A stretch of 64,000 nt of DNA. Source: Acidobacteriota bacterium. GTDB taxonomy: Bacteria > Acidobacteriota > Terriglobia > Acidiferrales > UBA7541. The notes beneath the pieces are model-generated. The model did no database searches. It saw only the letters and a program-made list of their open reading frames with translations, and was not told the DNA's origin. Location of the stretch: the NCBI GenBank assembly GCA_003223215.1, contig QHYH01000079.1, positions 124,001 to 188,000 of the forward strand, written 5' to 3'. Shown piece by piece: positions 1-9,296 of the stretch (its first letter is position 1; the number at the start of each line of letters is the position of its first letter). The translations under genes were made by a program, and so were the position numbers.

Positions 1-1
1 G

Positions 2-1222
2 CCGGTTGCCCATGCCATCGTTTGGCAAGACACGCGCGTGGCCGATGACGTGAAGCGATTTTCCGCGACGGGCGGGCAAGACCGCTTCCGCCCGGAAACC
101 GGCCTCCCGCTCAGCACCTACTTCAGTGGGCTGAAGCTGCGCTGGCTGCTCGAAAACGTGCCCGGAGGGCGAGCAAAAGCCGCAGCGGGCGAACTGCTTT
201 TCGGAAATGTCGATACGTTTCTCCTCTGGAACCTCACCGGCGGAGCGCGGGGCGGCGTGCATGCCACAGACGTGACCAATGCGAGCCGCACGCAACTCCT
301 CAATATAAAAACACTGGATTGGGACGAAAAGTTGCTGGCGGCCTTCGAGGTGCCGCGCGGCATGCTGCCCGAAGTGCGCTCGAGCAGCGAAATCTATGGA
401 GAAGCGTCGCTGGCGGCGATCGCGGGAGTGCCGGTAGCGGGAATACTGGGAGATCAGCAGGCAGCGCTGGTCGGGCAAGCTTGTTTTCGAGCGGGCGAGG
501 TGAAGAACACCTACGGCACGGGATGTTTTTTGCTGATGAACACGGGCGAGCGGATGGTGCCATCGAGCTTTGGATTGCTCACCACGCTGGCGTACAAGTT
601 CGGCAACGCGCCGGCACACTACGCGCTGGAAGGGAGCGTAGCGATTGCGGGAGCGCTGGTGCAATGGCTGCGCGACAATCTGGGGATCATCGCGAAGAGT
701 CCGGACGTGGAAGTGCTGGCGCGAACAGTCAACGACAATGGCGGAGTGTACTTTGTGCCGGCGTTTTCGGGATTGTTTGCGCCGTACTGGAAGGAGACGG
801 CGCGCGGTGTGATTGCGGGCCTGACGGGATTTGCCAATAAGGGACACCTGGCGCGCGCGGTGCTGGAGGCCAGCGCCTTTCAGACGCGCGAGGTGATTGA
901 GGCGATGGAAAAGGATTCGCAGATTTCGCTCGAAAGTTTGCGCGTGGACGGCGGAATGGTGGTTAACGAACTTCTGATGCAGTTTCAGGCGGACATTTTG
1001 AACCGCGAGGTGGTGCGCCCGGTGATTCAGGAAACGACAGCGCTCGGGGCGGCCTATGCAGCGGGCCTGGCGGTCGAATTCTTTTCCGGGTTGGAAGAAT
1101 TGCGCGCGAAGTGGGCGGTGGACCGGAGGTGGAAGCCGTGCCTGGCGGAAGCGGAGCGCGAGCGGCTCTATGAGCGATGGAAGAAGGCCGTGACGCTCTC
1201 TTTCGATTGGGTGGAATCTTGA
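2..1222 (+). CDS. glpK: Glycerol kinase, 5'-truncated by the window edge
   Basis: Glycerol kinase phosphorylates glycerol to glycerol-3-phosphate in the cytosol with ATP (FGGY sugar-kinase family). The frame is open from base 2 and reads [10 protein letters not shown] before the first possible internal start (GTG at 38), so the true start lies upstream. About 406 residues are visible of the usual ~500, so roughly the first 90 are missing. Family-like stretches include the [14 protein letters not shown] segment, [10 protein letters not shown] and [10 protein letters not shown], the [18 protein letters not shown] segment, and the C-terminal [18 protein letters not shown] and [14 protein letters not shown]. 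The glycerol facilitator gene follows 135 bases downstream on the same strand, which supports glycerol rather than another FGGY substrate. No frameshift is seen. Confidence 0.95.
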   Translation, partial: PVAHAIVWQDTRVADDVKRFSATGGQDRFRPETGLPLSTYFSGLKLRWLLENVPGGRAKAAAGELLFGNVDTFLLWNLTGGARGGVHATDVTNASRTQLLNIKTLDWDEKLLAAFEVPRGMLPEVRSSSEIYGEASLAAIAGVPVAGILGDQQAALVGQACFRAGEVKNTYGTGCFLLMNTGERMVPSSFGLLTTLAYKFGNAPAHYALEGSVAIAGALVQWLRDNLGIIAKSPDVEVLARTVNDNGGVYFVPAFSGLFAPYWKETARGVIAGLTGFANKGHLARAVLEASAFQTREVIEAMEKDSQISLESLRVDGGMVVNELLMQFQADILNREVVRPVIQETTALGAAYAAGLAVEFFSGLEELRAKWAVDRRWKPCLAEAERERLYERWKKAVTLSFDWVES

Positions 1223-1357
1223 GCGGCTTGTCGAAAAAAACCGGCCCGCTAGCGATGAGCGTGACCGAGGCGGTCGCTTCAGCTTGCCTGTTTTAAGCTA
1301 GAGGGATTCCGATCAAAGGCTTTTTTTGAACCAACTTCTCGTAGGAGGCCTCGATCT

Positions 1358-2086
1358 ATGACTTCACCGTGGCTCGGTGAATTTCTTGGCACCATGATTC
1401 TGATTTTGCTGGGTGACGGAGTCGTCGCGGCGGTGCTGCTCAAACGGTCGAAAGCAGAGAGCGGCGGCTGGATGGTGATTACGGCAGGATGGGCGTTCGC
1501 GGTGATGGCCGGGGTATTCACGGCGATCGCTTGCGGAAGCAGCGACGCGCATTTGAATCCCGCGGTGACACTGGGCTTCGCCGTGCGCGACGGAAATTTT
1601 GCAAAACTCGCGCCGTATTTCGCCGCCCAGATGCTGGGAGCAATGGCCGGCGCGGCGCTGGTATGGCTCCATTACCTTCCGCATTGGAAAGAAACGCAGG
1701 ACGCGGCGATGAAACTCCTGTGCTTCTCGACGGCGCCGGCGATTCGCAAGATGCTGGCAAATTTGGTGAGCGAATTAATCGGGACGTTCGTGCTCGTCTT
1801 TGTTGTGGGCGCGATTTTCTCGAAGAGCGTGGCCGCATCGGGACCGGCGGCCGGCTTGGCGCCTTATCTCGTGGGCAGTCTGGTTTGGGGCATCGGACTT
1901 TCGCTCGGCGGCACGACCGGCTATGCGATCAACCCCGCGCGGGACCTGGGGCCGCGCATTGTGCACGCGATTTTCCCCGTGGCCGGCAAAGCAGGCTCGG
2001 ACTGGGGCTACGCGGCGGTTCCGGTGGTGGGCCCGCTCGTGGGAGGAGCGCTGGCAGGTGTGCTGCTGCGGGCGCTCGGCGTTTAA
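1358..2086 (+). CDS. glpF: Aquaglyceroporin / glycerol uptake facilitator (MIP family)
   Basis: This is an inner-membrane channel of the MIP family, most likely passing glycerol for the adjacent kinase. Its 242 residues are typical of the family. Both half-helix signatures are present, HLNPAVTLG in the first half and AINPARDLGPR in the second; the Asp after the second NPAR is typical of glycerol facilitators rather than strict water channels. Six or more hydrophobic segments are visible, starting with the first ~30 residues. The ATG is preceded by a strong AGGAGG ribosome site about 9 bases upstream. A water channel is the alternative, but the glpK neighbour argues for glycerol. Confidence 0.93.
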   Translation: MTSPWLGEFLGTMILILLGDGVVAAVLLKRSKAESGGWMVITAGWAFAVMAGVFTAIACGSSDAHLNPAVTLGFAVRDGNFAKLAPYFAAQMLGAMAGAALVWLHYLPHWKETQDAAMKLLCFSTAPAIRKMLANLVSELIGTFVLVFVVGAIFSKSVAASGPAAGLAPYLVGSLVWGIGLSLGGTTGYAINPARDLGPRIVHAIFPVAGKAGSDWGYAAVPVVGPLVGGALAGVLLRALGV

Positions 2087-2178
2087 GAAGCCTGTGGTTT
2101 AGAATTTAGGTTGCCCTGGAATACAGGCGGCGTCGCGGCGAACGCTTGCATGCGACCTACGGAGATCAACAACAGCCT

Positions 2179-3108
2179 ATGAGCCTGATGCGCTCGTTCC
2201 TGCTGGCCGCTTCACAAAACCGTTGGCTGCGCGATCACGCTTCGCACTACAAGTTCGTACGGAGAAGCGTAGCGCGGTTCATGCCCGGCGAGACGCTCGA
2301 TGATGCGCTCATCGCCGCGCAGACGCTTCGCAGAAAGAAAATTGGAACGGTTTTTACACGCCTTGGAGAAAACATCAGTGACCGGGCGGAAGCACAGGAG
2401 GTGGCGGATCACTATCTGGAGGTTCTCGAGCGCGTCCGGCAAAAGGGGCTCAAAACGGAGATCTCCGTCAAGCTGACGCAACTGGGGCTGGACCTTTCCT
2501 CCGAACTGTGTTTTGGTCATTTGCAAGCGATCATCGCGCACGCGCCCAAGGAATCCATCGTCTGGATCGATATGGAAGCGAGCAACTACGTGGACGTGAC
2601 GCTCGACTTGTACCGCCGCGCGCTCGGCGAGTTTCCCAACGTGGGCGTATGCCTGCAGGCGTATCTTCACCGGACCAAGGATGATCTTCGAAAGCTGCTG
2701 CCGCTGCGGCCCTCGATCCGGCTGGTCAAAGGCGCCTACATGGAGCCGCCGGAAATTGCGTTTCCGCGCAAGACGGACGTGGATGCGAATTACTTCGCGC
2801 TCGGCAAAGAGCTGCTTAAGGCCAAGAAGGAAAACGCTTGCCTGCGAGTGGCGTTTGCGACGCACGACGTGGCGATGATCCGCGGACTTTCGGAACAGGC
2901 TATCGAGGAAGGCTTTTCGAAGGCCGATTTCGAGGTGCAAATGCTGTACGGCATCCAGCGCGGCGAGCAGGAGCGGCTGGCTGCCGAGGGATGCACTTCC
3001 ATCGTTCTGGTAGCCTATGGGACCTTCTGGTATCCGTGGTTCGTGCGGCGGCTGGCGGAGCGTCCGGCGAACCTGTGGTTCATTGCGCGCAATGTGTTTG
3101 CAGGATAG
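2179..3108 (+). CDS. Proline dehydrogenase (monofunctional, FAD-dependent)
   Basis: Proline dehydrogenase oxidises L-proline to pyrroline-5-carboxylate with FAD, passing electrons to quinones at the membrane. The ORF is open from a TTG at 2146, but the ATG at 2179 (MSLMRSFLLA) is the more natural start; about 310 residues fits the short monofunctional form rather than bifunctional PutA. Recognisable parts are ISVKLTQLGLDL, the barrel strand VWIDMEASNYVD, RLVKGAYMEP, FATHDV, QMLYGIQ and the C-terminal RRLAERPANLWF, whose arginines bind the substrate carboxylate in the family. No P5C dehydrogenase gene is adjacent, so that step must be encoded elsewhere. The stop is only 21 bases from the end of the convergent permease gene. 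Confidence 0.9.
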   Translation: MSLMRSFLLAASQNRWLRDHASHYKFVRRSVARFMPGETLDDALIAAQTLRRKKIGTVFTRLGENISDRAEAQEVADHYLEVLERVRQKGLKTEISVKLTQLGLDLSSELCFGHLQAIIAHAPKESIVWIDMEASNYVDVTLDLYRRALGEFPNVGVCLQAYLHRTKDDLRKLLPLRPSIRLVKGAYMEPPEIAFPRKTDVDANYFALGKELLKAKKENACLRVAFATHDVAMIRGLSEQAIEEGFSKADFEVQMLYGIQRGEQERLAAEGCTSIVLVAYGTFWYPWFVRRLAERPANLWFIARNVFAG

Positions 3109-3129
3109 TCTGCAACTAGAGATTCTGTG

Positions 3130-4113
3130 TCAACTCGCGGTATTGGCCCTGGCGACCAGAAAAATCGCGAGAATGTAGAAGACAAACATCAGGGCGAGAA
3201 ATGTTTTCGCGCGGCGAGTGGCTCCCTCGAATTCCTTCCAGGCAAGAACACCCCAGAGCGCAGCAACCATCGGAGCAGACTGGCCGATGGCGTAGGAAAT
3301 CGCCACGCCGGTGAAGTTTGCCGCGACCAGATTAAAGACTGTTCCGGTGCCCCAGATGATTCCTCCAAACAGGCCAAGCAGGTGGCCCGAAGCCGGCCCG
3401 CGGAAAAAGTCGCTGAAATTGACCGGAGTGCCCACCAGCGGCTTTTTCATGAAATAGACGTTCCACAAGAAGCAGGAAAGAAGCGCCCCGAGGGTGAAGA
3501 ACACGGCTACGCTATACGGCCCGAGTGTGTGGCCCTGGGTCATCGCGTGCGTGACGAACGGCGCCCAGAGGCCCATCAGGATTCCGGAGACCACGGAGAC
3601 GAGAAGGCTTTTGCGGGACAGAGGGCTTGCCGCCTTTTGTAAACCTGCGTAGGCCTTGCCATCGAGGATCACGGCAAGGATGGCCGAAGCGACTCCGGCG
3701 GCGAGTAACAGGGGATTCCCTTTTGGCTCGATGATGTAGCTCGAGACCACGCCGACGACCAGAGCGATGCCGATCGAAACGGGGAACGCGGTGGCCAAGC
3801 CCGCCATGTCGATGGCGGCAACCAGCAGAAGGTTCGCCAGATTGAAGATGGCACCGCCGACAAGCGTGTAGTAGAAATTCGCGGTGTCCGCAGCATGGAC
3901 ATTGTTGGGGAAGCTCGAAGCGTCCTGCGTGCTGCTTCCCATGGTGAAGGCGAGCACGAGCGAGATCAGAAAAATACCGATGGCATAGTCCCAATAGAAC
4001 AGCTCGAATCGGTAGTTCTTCACGCCTTTGTAAGTGTTCGCCCAGGAGCCCCAACAGATGGCGCTCGCGATCATCATGAGAAGCGCGGAGCCGACCGAGT
4101 GGGGTGCAAACAT
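3130..4113 (-). CDS. DMT-superfamily sugar/nucleoside-type permease (ureide permease / GRP-like)
   Basis: This is a 327-residue polytopic membrane protein with about ten hydrophobic segments. It begins with the family-like stretch ICWGSWANTYKG followed by FELFYWDYAIG, which I recognise from bacterial relatives of plant ureide permeases and glucose/ribose porters in the drug/metabolite transporter superfamily. The gene is divergent from ribokinase across a 255-base gap, and ribokinase and deoC lie beyond it, so uptake of ribose, deoxyribose or a nucleoside is the best guess. That substrate is inferred from context only. Length and topology are intact. Confidence 0.8.
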   Translation of the reverse strand: MFAPHSVGSALLMMIASAICWGSWANTYKGVKNYRFELFYWDYAIGIFLISLVLAFTMGSSTQDASSFPNNVHAADTANFYYTLVGGAIFNLANLLLVAAIDMAGLATAFPVSIGIALVVGVVSSYIIEPKGNPLLLAAGVASAILAVILDGKAYAGLQKAASPLSRKSLLVSVVSGILMGLWAPFVTHAMTQGHTLGPYSVAVFFTLGALLSCFLWNVYFMKKPLVGTPVNFSDFFRGPASGHLLGLFGGIIWGTGTVFNLVAANFTGVAISYAIGQSAPMVAALWGVLAWKEFEGATRRAKTFLALMFVFYILAIFLVARANTAS

Positions 4114-4338
4114 AAATCCGCCGCTCCTTTAACCCTCAACCCATTCGAACGCATGGCTTGCGACAAGAATCGCGGGACGCGAAGCCGTCCCGCGCCATTG
4201 CTGCCCGTGCTTATAATGGGGACAAAGAACGGTGTCAAGCAGATACGAAGAAAGAAAGCCGGCGCCCTCCTGCGCCAGCCCGGGAAACAGTGAAACGCTG
4301 GAGGGAGTGGCCGTGGAGGCTCCCGGCGCGAATTCTTA

Positions 4339-4344
4339 TATAAT
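4339..4344 (+). promoter_or_regulatory. Candidate -10 box upstream of ribokinase
   Basis: A perfect TATAAT lies 25 bases before the ribokinase ATG, in the 255-base gap between the divergent permease and kinase genes. No convincing -35 hexamer is visible at the right distance, so this is a sequence-only guess. Confidence 0.35.
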
Positions 4345-4368
4345 CCGCGGACAGCCAGGGGTGAAACG

Positions 4369-5307
4369 ATGGCCAGCCGACCCTTCATCGCCGTTGTGGG
4401 TAGCGCGAACGTGGACCTGACCACGTTTCATGACGCGTTTCCGAAGCCGGGAGAGACCATCTTTGGAAAGAGCTTCGACCTGGGGTTTGGGGGGAAAGGC
4501 GCGAACCAGGCGGTGGCCGCACGCTTGTGCGGAGCCAACGTCGCCATGGTGGCAAAAGTAGGGAATGATCTATTCGGCCCGGCAACCATCAAAAACTTTG
4601 AGGCGCAGGGGATTGACGCCAGCTGCGTAGGGATTGCCGAAGGCGTCTCGAGCGGCGTCGCTCCCATTTTCGTGGACAGCGAAGGGCAGAACCGCATCAT
4701 CGTCGTCAAAGGCGCGAACGATTTGCTCGCGCCCGAGGACGTGGACAGGGCTGAGGCGCTTTTGCGGAAGGCAAACGCCATCGTCCTGCAATTCGAAATC
4801 CCGCTCCGCACCGTGTATCACGCGGTCGAATTTGCGAAACGCACCGGGATCCCCTGCATCGTGAATCCCGCGCCCGCGCTCCCCGTCGACTTCGCCGAGC
4901 TCCGGGGCGTGGACTATTTCATCCCCAACGAGAGTGAGGCGGGAACCATCACCGGGATGCCCGTCGATACCGCTGGCGACGCGAAGGAATGCGCACAGTT
5001 CCTAATGGCGCAAGGCGTCAAGCGCGTGGTCATCACCAGGGGCGAGCGCGGGTGTCTTTTGGCGAGCGAGGAGGGAACGGAACTCGTGCCACCCTTCGAG
5101 GTCGCGTCCGTGGATACGACCGGGGCGGGCGATGCTTTCATTGGCAGCTTTGCCGTGTTTCTGGGAGAGGGTCATCCGGAGAAGGAAGCGCTTCGTCGGG
5201 CGAGCCTCTACGCGGCCCTTTCCACCACAAAGGTGGGCACGCAGAAATCGTTCTGGAACCGGGCGGAATTCGAGAAAGAGTGGCAAAAACGCTGCGCGCG
5301 AGTGTAA
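4369..5307 (+). CDS. rbsK: Ribokinase (PfkB family)
   Basis: Ribokinase phosphorylates D-ribose (or a related pentose) to the 5-phosphate with ATP. The 312 residues are the usual length. The N-terminal substrate signature appears as GSANVDL near residue 11 and GGKGANQAVAA at 41-51. The C-terminal PfkB signature is DTTGAGDAFIGSFA, with GAGDAF at 252-257 and the catalytic base Asp255. NPAPALP and PNESEA are also typical of ribokinase. The gene is divergent from a permease and is followed 66 bases later by deoC, suggesting a pentose/nucleoside salvage-catabolism block. Another PfkB sugar kinase is possible but less likely. Confidence 0.9.
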   Translation: MASRPFIAVVGSANVDLTTFHDAFPKPGETIFGKSFDLGFGGKGANQAVAARLCGANVAMVAKVGNDLFGPATIKNFEAQGIDASCVGIAEGVSSGVAPIFVDSEGQNRIIVVKGANDLLAPEDVDRAEALLRKANAIVLQFEIPLRTVYHAVEFAKRTGIPCIVNPAPALPVDFAELRGVDYFIPNESEAGTITGMPVDTAGDAKECAQFLMAQGVKRVVITRGERGCLLASEEGTELVPPFEVASVDTTGAGDAFIGSFAVFLGEGHPEKEALRRASLYAALSTTKVGTQKSFWNRAEFEKEWQKRCARV

Positions 5308-5373
5308 ACCCGCCTTAGCGTGGTGATAAGATGAAGTGTCCATGCAGTTTTTCTGATCCTGTGCGGAAATCCC

Positions 5374-6435
5374 ATGACGCCTCGCGACAAAACTCCGGCG
5401 ATGTCAGATCCCGACCGGCTTTCCGTTCGAATGCCGGGTGCGGTCTCGCCTTCCGACACCGCCATTGCGCAGTACGCCGGGCGCGACCTGCAGCCCAACC
5501 GCGGCATCCCGCTCAATCTGGATCGGATTGACGCGGTGCGCGTGAATACCAGCGCGGTCGAGCGCCGCGCGCAGACGCTGGTCACGCGGCGAACGGTGAA
5601 GAAGGAATGGCAGGCCGCTTGGCTGCTTCGCGCCATCACCTGTATGGACCTGACCACGCTTTCCGGCGATGACACCGACGAGCGCGTGCGGCGCCTGTGC
5701 GCGAAGGCGCGGCAACCGATTCAGCAGGAACTCGCGCAAAAACTTGGGGTGGAGGGCCTCGGGATTAAGGTTGCGGCGGTGTGCGTCTATCACACGTTTG
5801 TGGAGACGGCTCGCCGGGCGGTCGAGGGCAGCGGGATCCACGTGGCTGCGGTCTCGACCGGTTTTCCCGCCGGACTTTCGCCGCTCCGGGAGCGCGTCAA
5901 TGAAATTCGCAGCTCGGTGGAGGCCGGGGCGGATGAAATCGACGTGGTCATCACACGCGCTCACGTTTTCAGCGCGAGATGGCAGGCGCTTTATGATGAA
6001 ATCGCGACGTTTAAGGACGCCTGCGGACCGGCACACTTGAAAGTGATTTTGGGCACCGGCGATTTGCTGACGCTGCGCAACGTGGCGCGGGCGAGCTTTG
6101 TGGCCATGATGGCGGGAGCGGATTTCATCAAGACTTCCACGGGCAAGGAAGCGGTAAATGCGACGCTGCCGGTAAGTTTAGTGATGGTGCGCGCGATTCG
6201 TGAGTACGCCGAGGAAACCGGAATGGCCGTGGGGTTCAAACCCGCGGGCGGGATTCGAACGGCAAAGCAGGCACTCGAATGGCTGACGCTTGTGAAAGAA
6301 GAGCTGGGCACCTCGTGGATGAAAGCGGAGCTTTTTCGCTTTGGCGCGAGCGGCATGCTTGCGGATATCGAACGCCAGCTCGAACACCACGCGACGGGAC
6401 GTTATTCGGCGGATTATCGCCATCCGCTTGCCTGA
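5374..6435 (+). CDS. deoC: Deoxyribose-phosphate aldolase
   Basis: DERA is a class I Schiff-base aldolase that cleaves 2-deoxyribose-5-phosphate to glyceraldehyde-3-phosphate and acetaldehyde. The TIM-barrel core carries the Schiff-base lysine K253 in DFIKTSTGK, the second active-site lysine K289 in GFKPAGGIR, and Asp190 in DEIDVVI. At 353 residues it is about 90 longer than the E. coli enzyme; the extra length is an N-terminal extension before the barrel, as in other long DeoC proteins. The aldehyde dehydrogenase gene follows 45 bases downstream, so the acetaldehyde is probably oxidised by the next gene product. Confidence 0.93.
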   Translation: MTPRDKTPAMSDPDRLSVRMPGAVSPSDTAIAQYAGRDLQPNRGIPLNLDRIDAVRVNTSAVERRAQTLVTRRTVKKEWQAAWLLRAITCMDLTTLSGDDTDERVRRLCAKARQPIQQELAQKLGVEGLGIKVAAVCVYHTFVETARRAVEGSGIHVAAVSTGFPAGLSPLRERVNEIRSSVEAGADEIDVVITRAHVFSARWQALYDEIATFKDACGPAHLKVILGTGDLLTLRNVARASFVAMMAGADFIKTSTGKEAVNATLPVSLVMVRAIREYAEETGMAVGFKPAGGIRTAKQALEWLTLVKEELGTSWMKAELFRFGASGMLADIERQLEHHATGRYSADYRHPLA

Positions 6436-6480
6436 ACAGGATGACCGTGGCGGAATAAGGAAGGGAGCGCGAAGAAACCG

Positions 6481-8865
6481 GTGGGCATCGTCGAAAAATT
6501 CATGACCATGGAGTATGGTCCGGCGCCGGAAGACCCGCGTGAGGCGCTGGCCTGGCTCGACGTTCACAACCGCCGCTTCGGACATTTCATCAACGGCGAA
6601 TGGCACGCTCCCGCAGCGGGAACCTCTTTTGAAACCGCCGACCCTTCGACTGGCGAAAAACTGGCGACGGTCGCACAGGGCTCGCCCGGCGATATCGACC
6701 GCGCCGTCAAAGCAGCGCGCGCTGCGCTGCCCGCGTGGCAAGCTCTGTCTCCCCATGCCCGCGCACGCTACCTTTACGCGCTAGCGCGACAGGTGCAGAA
6801 ACATTCGCGCTGGCTCGCAGTGCTCGAAACGCTGGACAACGGCAAGCCCATTCGCGAGAGCCGTGACATTGACATACCGCTCGTCGCGAGGCACTTCTAT
6901 CATCACGCGGGCTGGGCGCAGATCTTAGAACAGGAATTTGCCGGGTACACGGCCTGTGGCGTCGTGGGCCAGATTATTCCCTGGAATTTTCCGTTGCTGA
7001 TGCTCGCGTGGAAAATTGCACCGGCGCTGGCCACGGGAAACACCGTGGTCTTAAAGCCTGCCGAGTTCACTCCTTTGACGGCGCTGGCTTTTGCGCACAT
7101 CTGCCAGGAAGTGGCGTTGCCTCCGGGCGTTGTGAACATCGTCACGGGAGACGGCTCGACCGGCGAAGCACTCGTGAAGCATCCCGAAGTGGACAAGATC
7201 GCGTTCACCGGCTCGACGGAAGTCGGCCGGGCCATCCGCAAGGCCACTGCCGAGACCCACAAGAAACTCTCACTCGAACTCGGCGGCAAATCGCCGTTCA
7301 TTATCTTTGAAGATGCGGACCTGGATAGCGCCGTCGAAGGGCTGGTCGACGGCATCTGGTTCAATCAGGGACAGGTTTGCTGCGCGGGATCGCGCCTTCT
7401 GATGCAGGAAAGCATCGCTCGGAAATTGACCGGCAAAATTCAGGACCGCATGAACGCGCTGCGCATCGGTCCGCCGCTTGACAAAGCCATCGATATCGGG
7501 GCGATTGTCGCGCGCGTGCAGCTGGAACGTATCCGGCGCCTGGTGGATCAGGGCGTCGCCGAAGGCGCAACCTGCTGGCAGCCCGCGATTCCTGTTCCCT
7601 CGCGCGGTTTGTATTTCCCGCCGACGCTATTGAGCAACGTGCATCCGAGCTCCATCGTCGCACAGCAGGAGATTTTTGGCCCGGTCCTTGCGGCAATGAC
7701 CTTTCGCACGCCGCGCGAAGCGGTCGAACTGGCGAACAACACGGTGTACGGTCTTGCCGCCTGCGTGTGGAGCGAGAGCATCAACGTGGCGCTCGACGTC
7801 GCAGCGCAACTGAAAGCCGGCGTGGTTTGGGTCAACTGCACGAATCTTTTTGACGCGGCTTGCGGATTCGGCGGCTACCGCGAGAGCGGATTCGGCCGCG
7901 AAGGCGGCCGCGAAGGCTTGCTCGAATATTTAGAACCCGCCTGGTTTAAGCAGGCGCCGCCGACTCACGCGACGCCCCTGGCGACCGATCAGCCGCCGGA
8001 TGCGGCTCTAGACTTTTCCTCCCCGCCGATGGACCGCACGGTGAAGCTCTACATTGGGGGCAAGCAGGCGCGGCCAGACTCCGGCTACAGCATGGCCGTG
8101 CGCGCCGCCGACGGCCGCGTGCTCGGCGAGGCGCCGCTCGGCAATCGCAAAGACATTCGTAACGCGGTCGAAGCGGCGCGCAAGGCCGAAACCTGGGGCA
8201 AAGCGACCGCCCACAATCGCGCGCAGGTGCTCTATTACATTGCGGAGAACCTTTCCGGGCGCGGCGAAGAAATCGCGACACGTCTGGCTGCCGTAGTGGG
8301 GAAAAAGCAAGCTGAAATGGAAGTTTGCCTTGGTATCGAGCGCATTTTTTCCTACGCCGCCTGGGCCGACAAATTTGACGGCGCGGTGCACAACCCGCCG
8401 TTCCGCAACGTAGCGCTCGCGATGAAGGAGCCGGTCGGCACGGTGGGCATCCTGTGCCCTGCGGATGCGCCGCTGCTTGGGTTTCTGTCGCTGGTGATGC
8501 CCGCGATTTGCGCGGGCAACACGGTGATTGCGATTCCCTCGGAAAAATATCCCCTGATGACGGGCGATCTCTATCAGGTCTTTGACACGAGCGATTTACC
8601 GGGCGGCGTGGTGAACATGGTCACGGGCCGCCCTGCGGAACTATTGAAAACGCTCGCCGAGCACGACGACGTAGACGCGATCTGGAGTTTCACCGATGAA
8701 GCGAGCGTTGCCGCGGCCAAGACCCTTTCCATTGGAAATTTGAAGCAGGTCTTCAGTAACGAAGGCCGCGCTATCGACTGGTTCGACCGAAAGCAGGGCG
8801 AAGGCCGGTGGTTCCTCGATCACGCCGTGCAGGTTAAAAATATCTGGGTTCCTTACGGCGAATGA
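6481..8865 (+). CDS. Two-domain ALDH16-like aldehyde dehydrogenase with a degenerate second domain
   Basis: The 794 residues are far longer than a normal ~490-residue aldehyde dehydrogenase. Residues ~30-500 form a complete NAD(P)-dependent ALDH: IIPWNFPLLM near 165, GSTEVGR near 244, the general base Glu266 in LSLELGGKSP and the catalytic Cys300 in NQGQVCCAGSR. Residues ~530-794 are a second, shortened ALDH-like domain: the WNFP position reads ADAPL, AGNTVI and VVNMVTG are recognisable, and no catalytic Cys or Glu segment remains. This is the layout of ALDH16 proteins. The gene follows deoC by 45 bases, suggesting oxidation of DERA-derived acetaldehyde. GTG is taken as start; the ATG at 6502 is an alternative. 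Confidence 0.9.
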   Translation: MGIVEKFMTMEYGPAPEDPREALAWLDVHNRRFGHFINGEWHAPAAGTSFETADPSTGEKLATVAQGSPGDIDRAVKAARAALPAWQALSPHARARYLYALARQVQKHSRWLAVLETLDNGKPIRESRDIDIPLVARHFYHHAGWAQILEQEFAGYTACGVVGQIIPWNFPLLMLAWKIAPALATGNTVVLKPAEFTPLTALAFAHICQEVALPPGVVNIVTGDGSTGEALVKHPEVDKIAFTGSTEVGRAIRKATAETHKKLSLELGGKSPFIIFEDADLDSAVEGLVDGIWFNQGQVCCAGSRLLMQESIARKLTGKIQDRMNALRIGPPLDKAIDIGAIVARVQLERIRRLVDQGVAEGATCWQPAIPVPSRGLYFPPTLLSNVHPSSIVAQQEIFGPVLAAMTFRTPREAVELANNTVYGLAACVWSESINVALDVAAQLKAGVVWVNCTNLFDAACGFGGYRESGFGREGGREGLLEYLEPAWFKQAPPTHATPLATDQPPDAALDFSSPPMDRTVKLYIGGKQARPDSGYSMAVRAADGRVLGEAPLGNRKDIRNAVEAARKAETWGKATAHNRAQVLYYIAENLSGRGEEIATRLAAVVGKKQAEMEVCLGIERIFSYAAWADKFDGAVHNPPFRNVALAMKEPVGTVGILCPADAPLLGFLSLVMPAICAGNTVIAIPSEKYPLMTGDLYQVFDTSDLPGGVVNMVTGRPAELLKTLAEHDDVDAIWSFTDEASVAAAKTLSIGNLKQVFSNEGRAIDWFDRKQGEGRWFLDHAVQVKNIWVPYGE

Positions 8866-9296
8866 GACGCTAACCTCTCTAGCTCATGCTCCTATGCTGG
8901 GGTTGCTGCGGCGGAACGCTAAGCGGTTGTCTTTTCTGTGGCTTTTGCGCATTCCCGATCACGGTTTGCGGCGGTTTTCGGCGGCGATCGTTCCCCACGC
9001 TTGTCGCCCGCCTAGCAAGCATCAGCCGGCAGACGTTTCTTTCGATCTTCTGCTCCGCTAAGGAGTCTACTGCCCCGGCAATCAGGTCTTTCCCCGATTG
9101 CAGGGGCAGTATAGCTAGCAAAGAATGATAACGTGGGAGTGTATTCGAGCAATGCGAGCTCCCTTGTTCGACTGCTCCTGGAGCGCCCAGCACTGGGGTG
9201 AGGAGATGCCCGCGTCTACCATTCGTCACCGCTTATTTTTCGGAGTCTTTTCTTGAAAGTGGGTCGAATGAACCATGACGCGGGACGAGGTGTGCT
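8866..9296. other. Gene-free stretch of about 430 bases
   Basis: No convincing coding sequence is found here; the small open frames on both strands are low-complexity or lack a ribosome site and family resemblance. The main structure is a long inverted repeat at 9070-9109, listed separately. The promoter of the PAS/PilZ kinase gene should lie here but cannot be assigned. Confidence 0.5.
9070..9109. repeat. 14-base inverted repeat (hairpin)
   Basis: Arms at 9070-9083 and 9096-9109 pair in 13 of 14 positions (CTGCCCCGGCAATC against GATTGCAGGGGCAG) around a 12-base loop. No T-run follows on either side, so it is not a classic Rho-independent terminator. It could be an operator or an RNA structure in the leader of the kinase gene that begins about 190 bases later. 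Confidence 0.6.

Noticed and set aside
1255-1300. Possible terminator after the glycerol kinase gene
   Set aside because: Only a 5-base GACCG/CGGTC stem with no proper T-run; too weak to call.
8879-9229. Small frames on both strands after the aldehyde dehydrogenase
   Set aside because: They are low in complexity (Cys/Gly runs on plus), cross the inverted repeat and have no ribosome sites.
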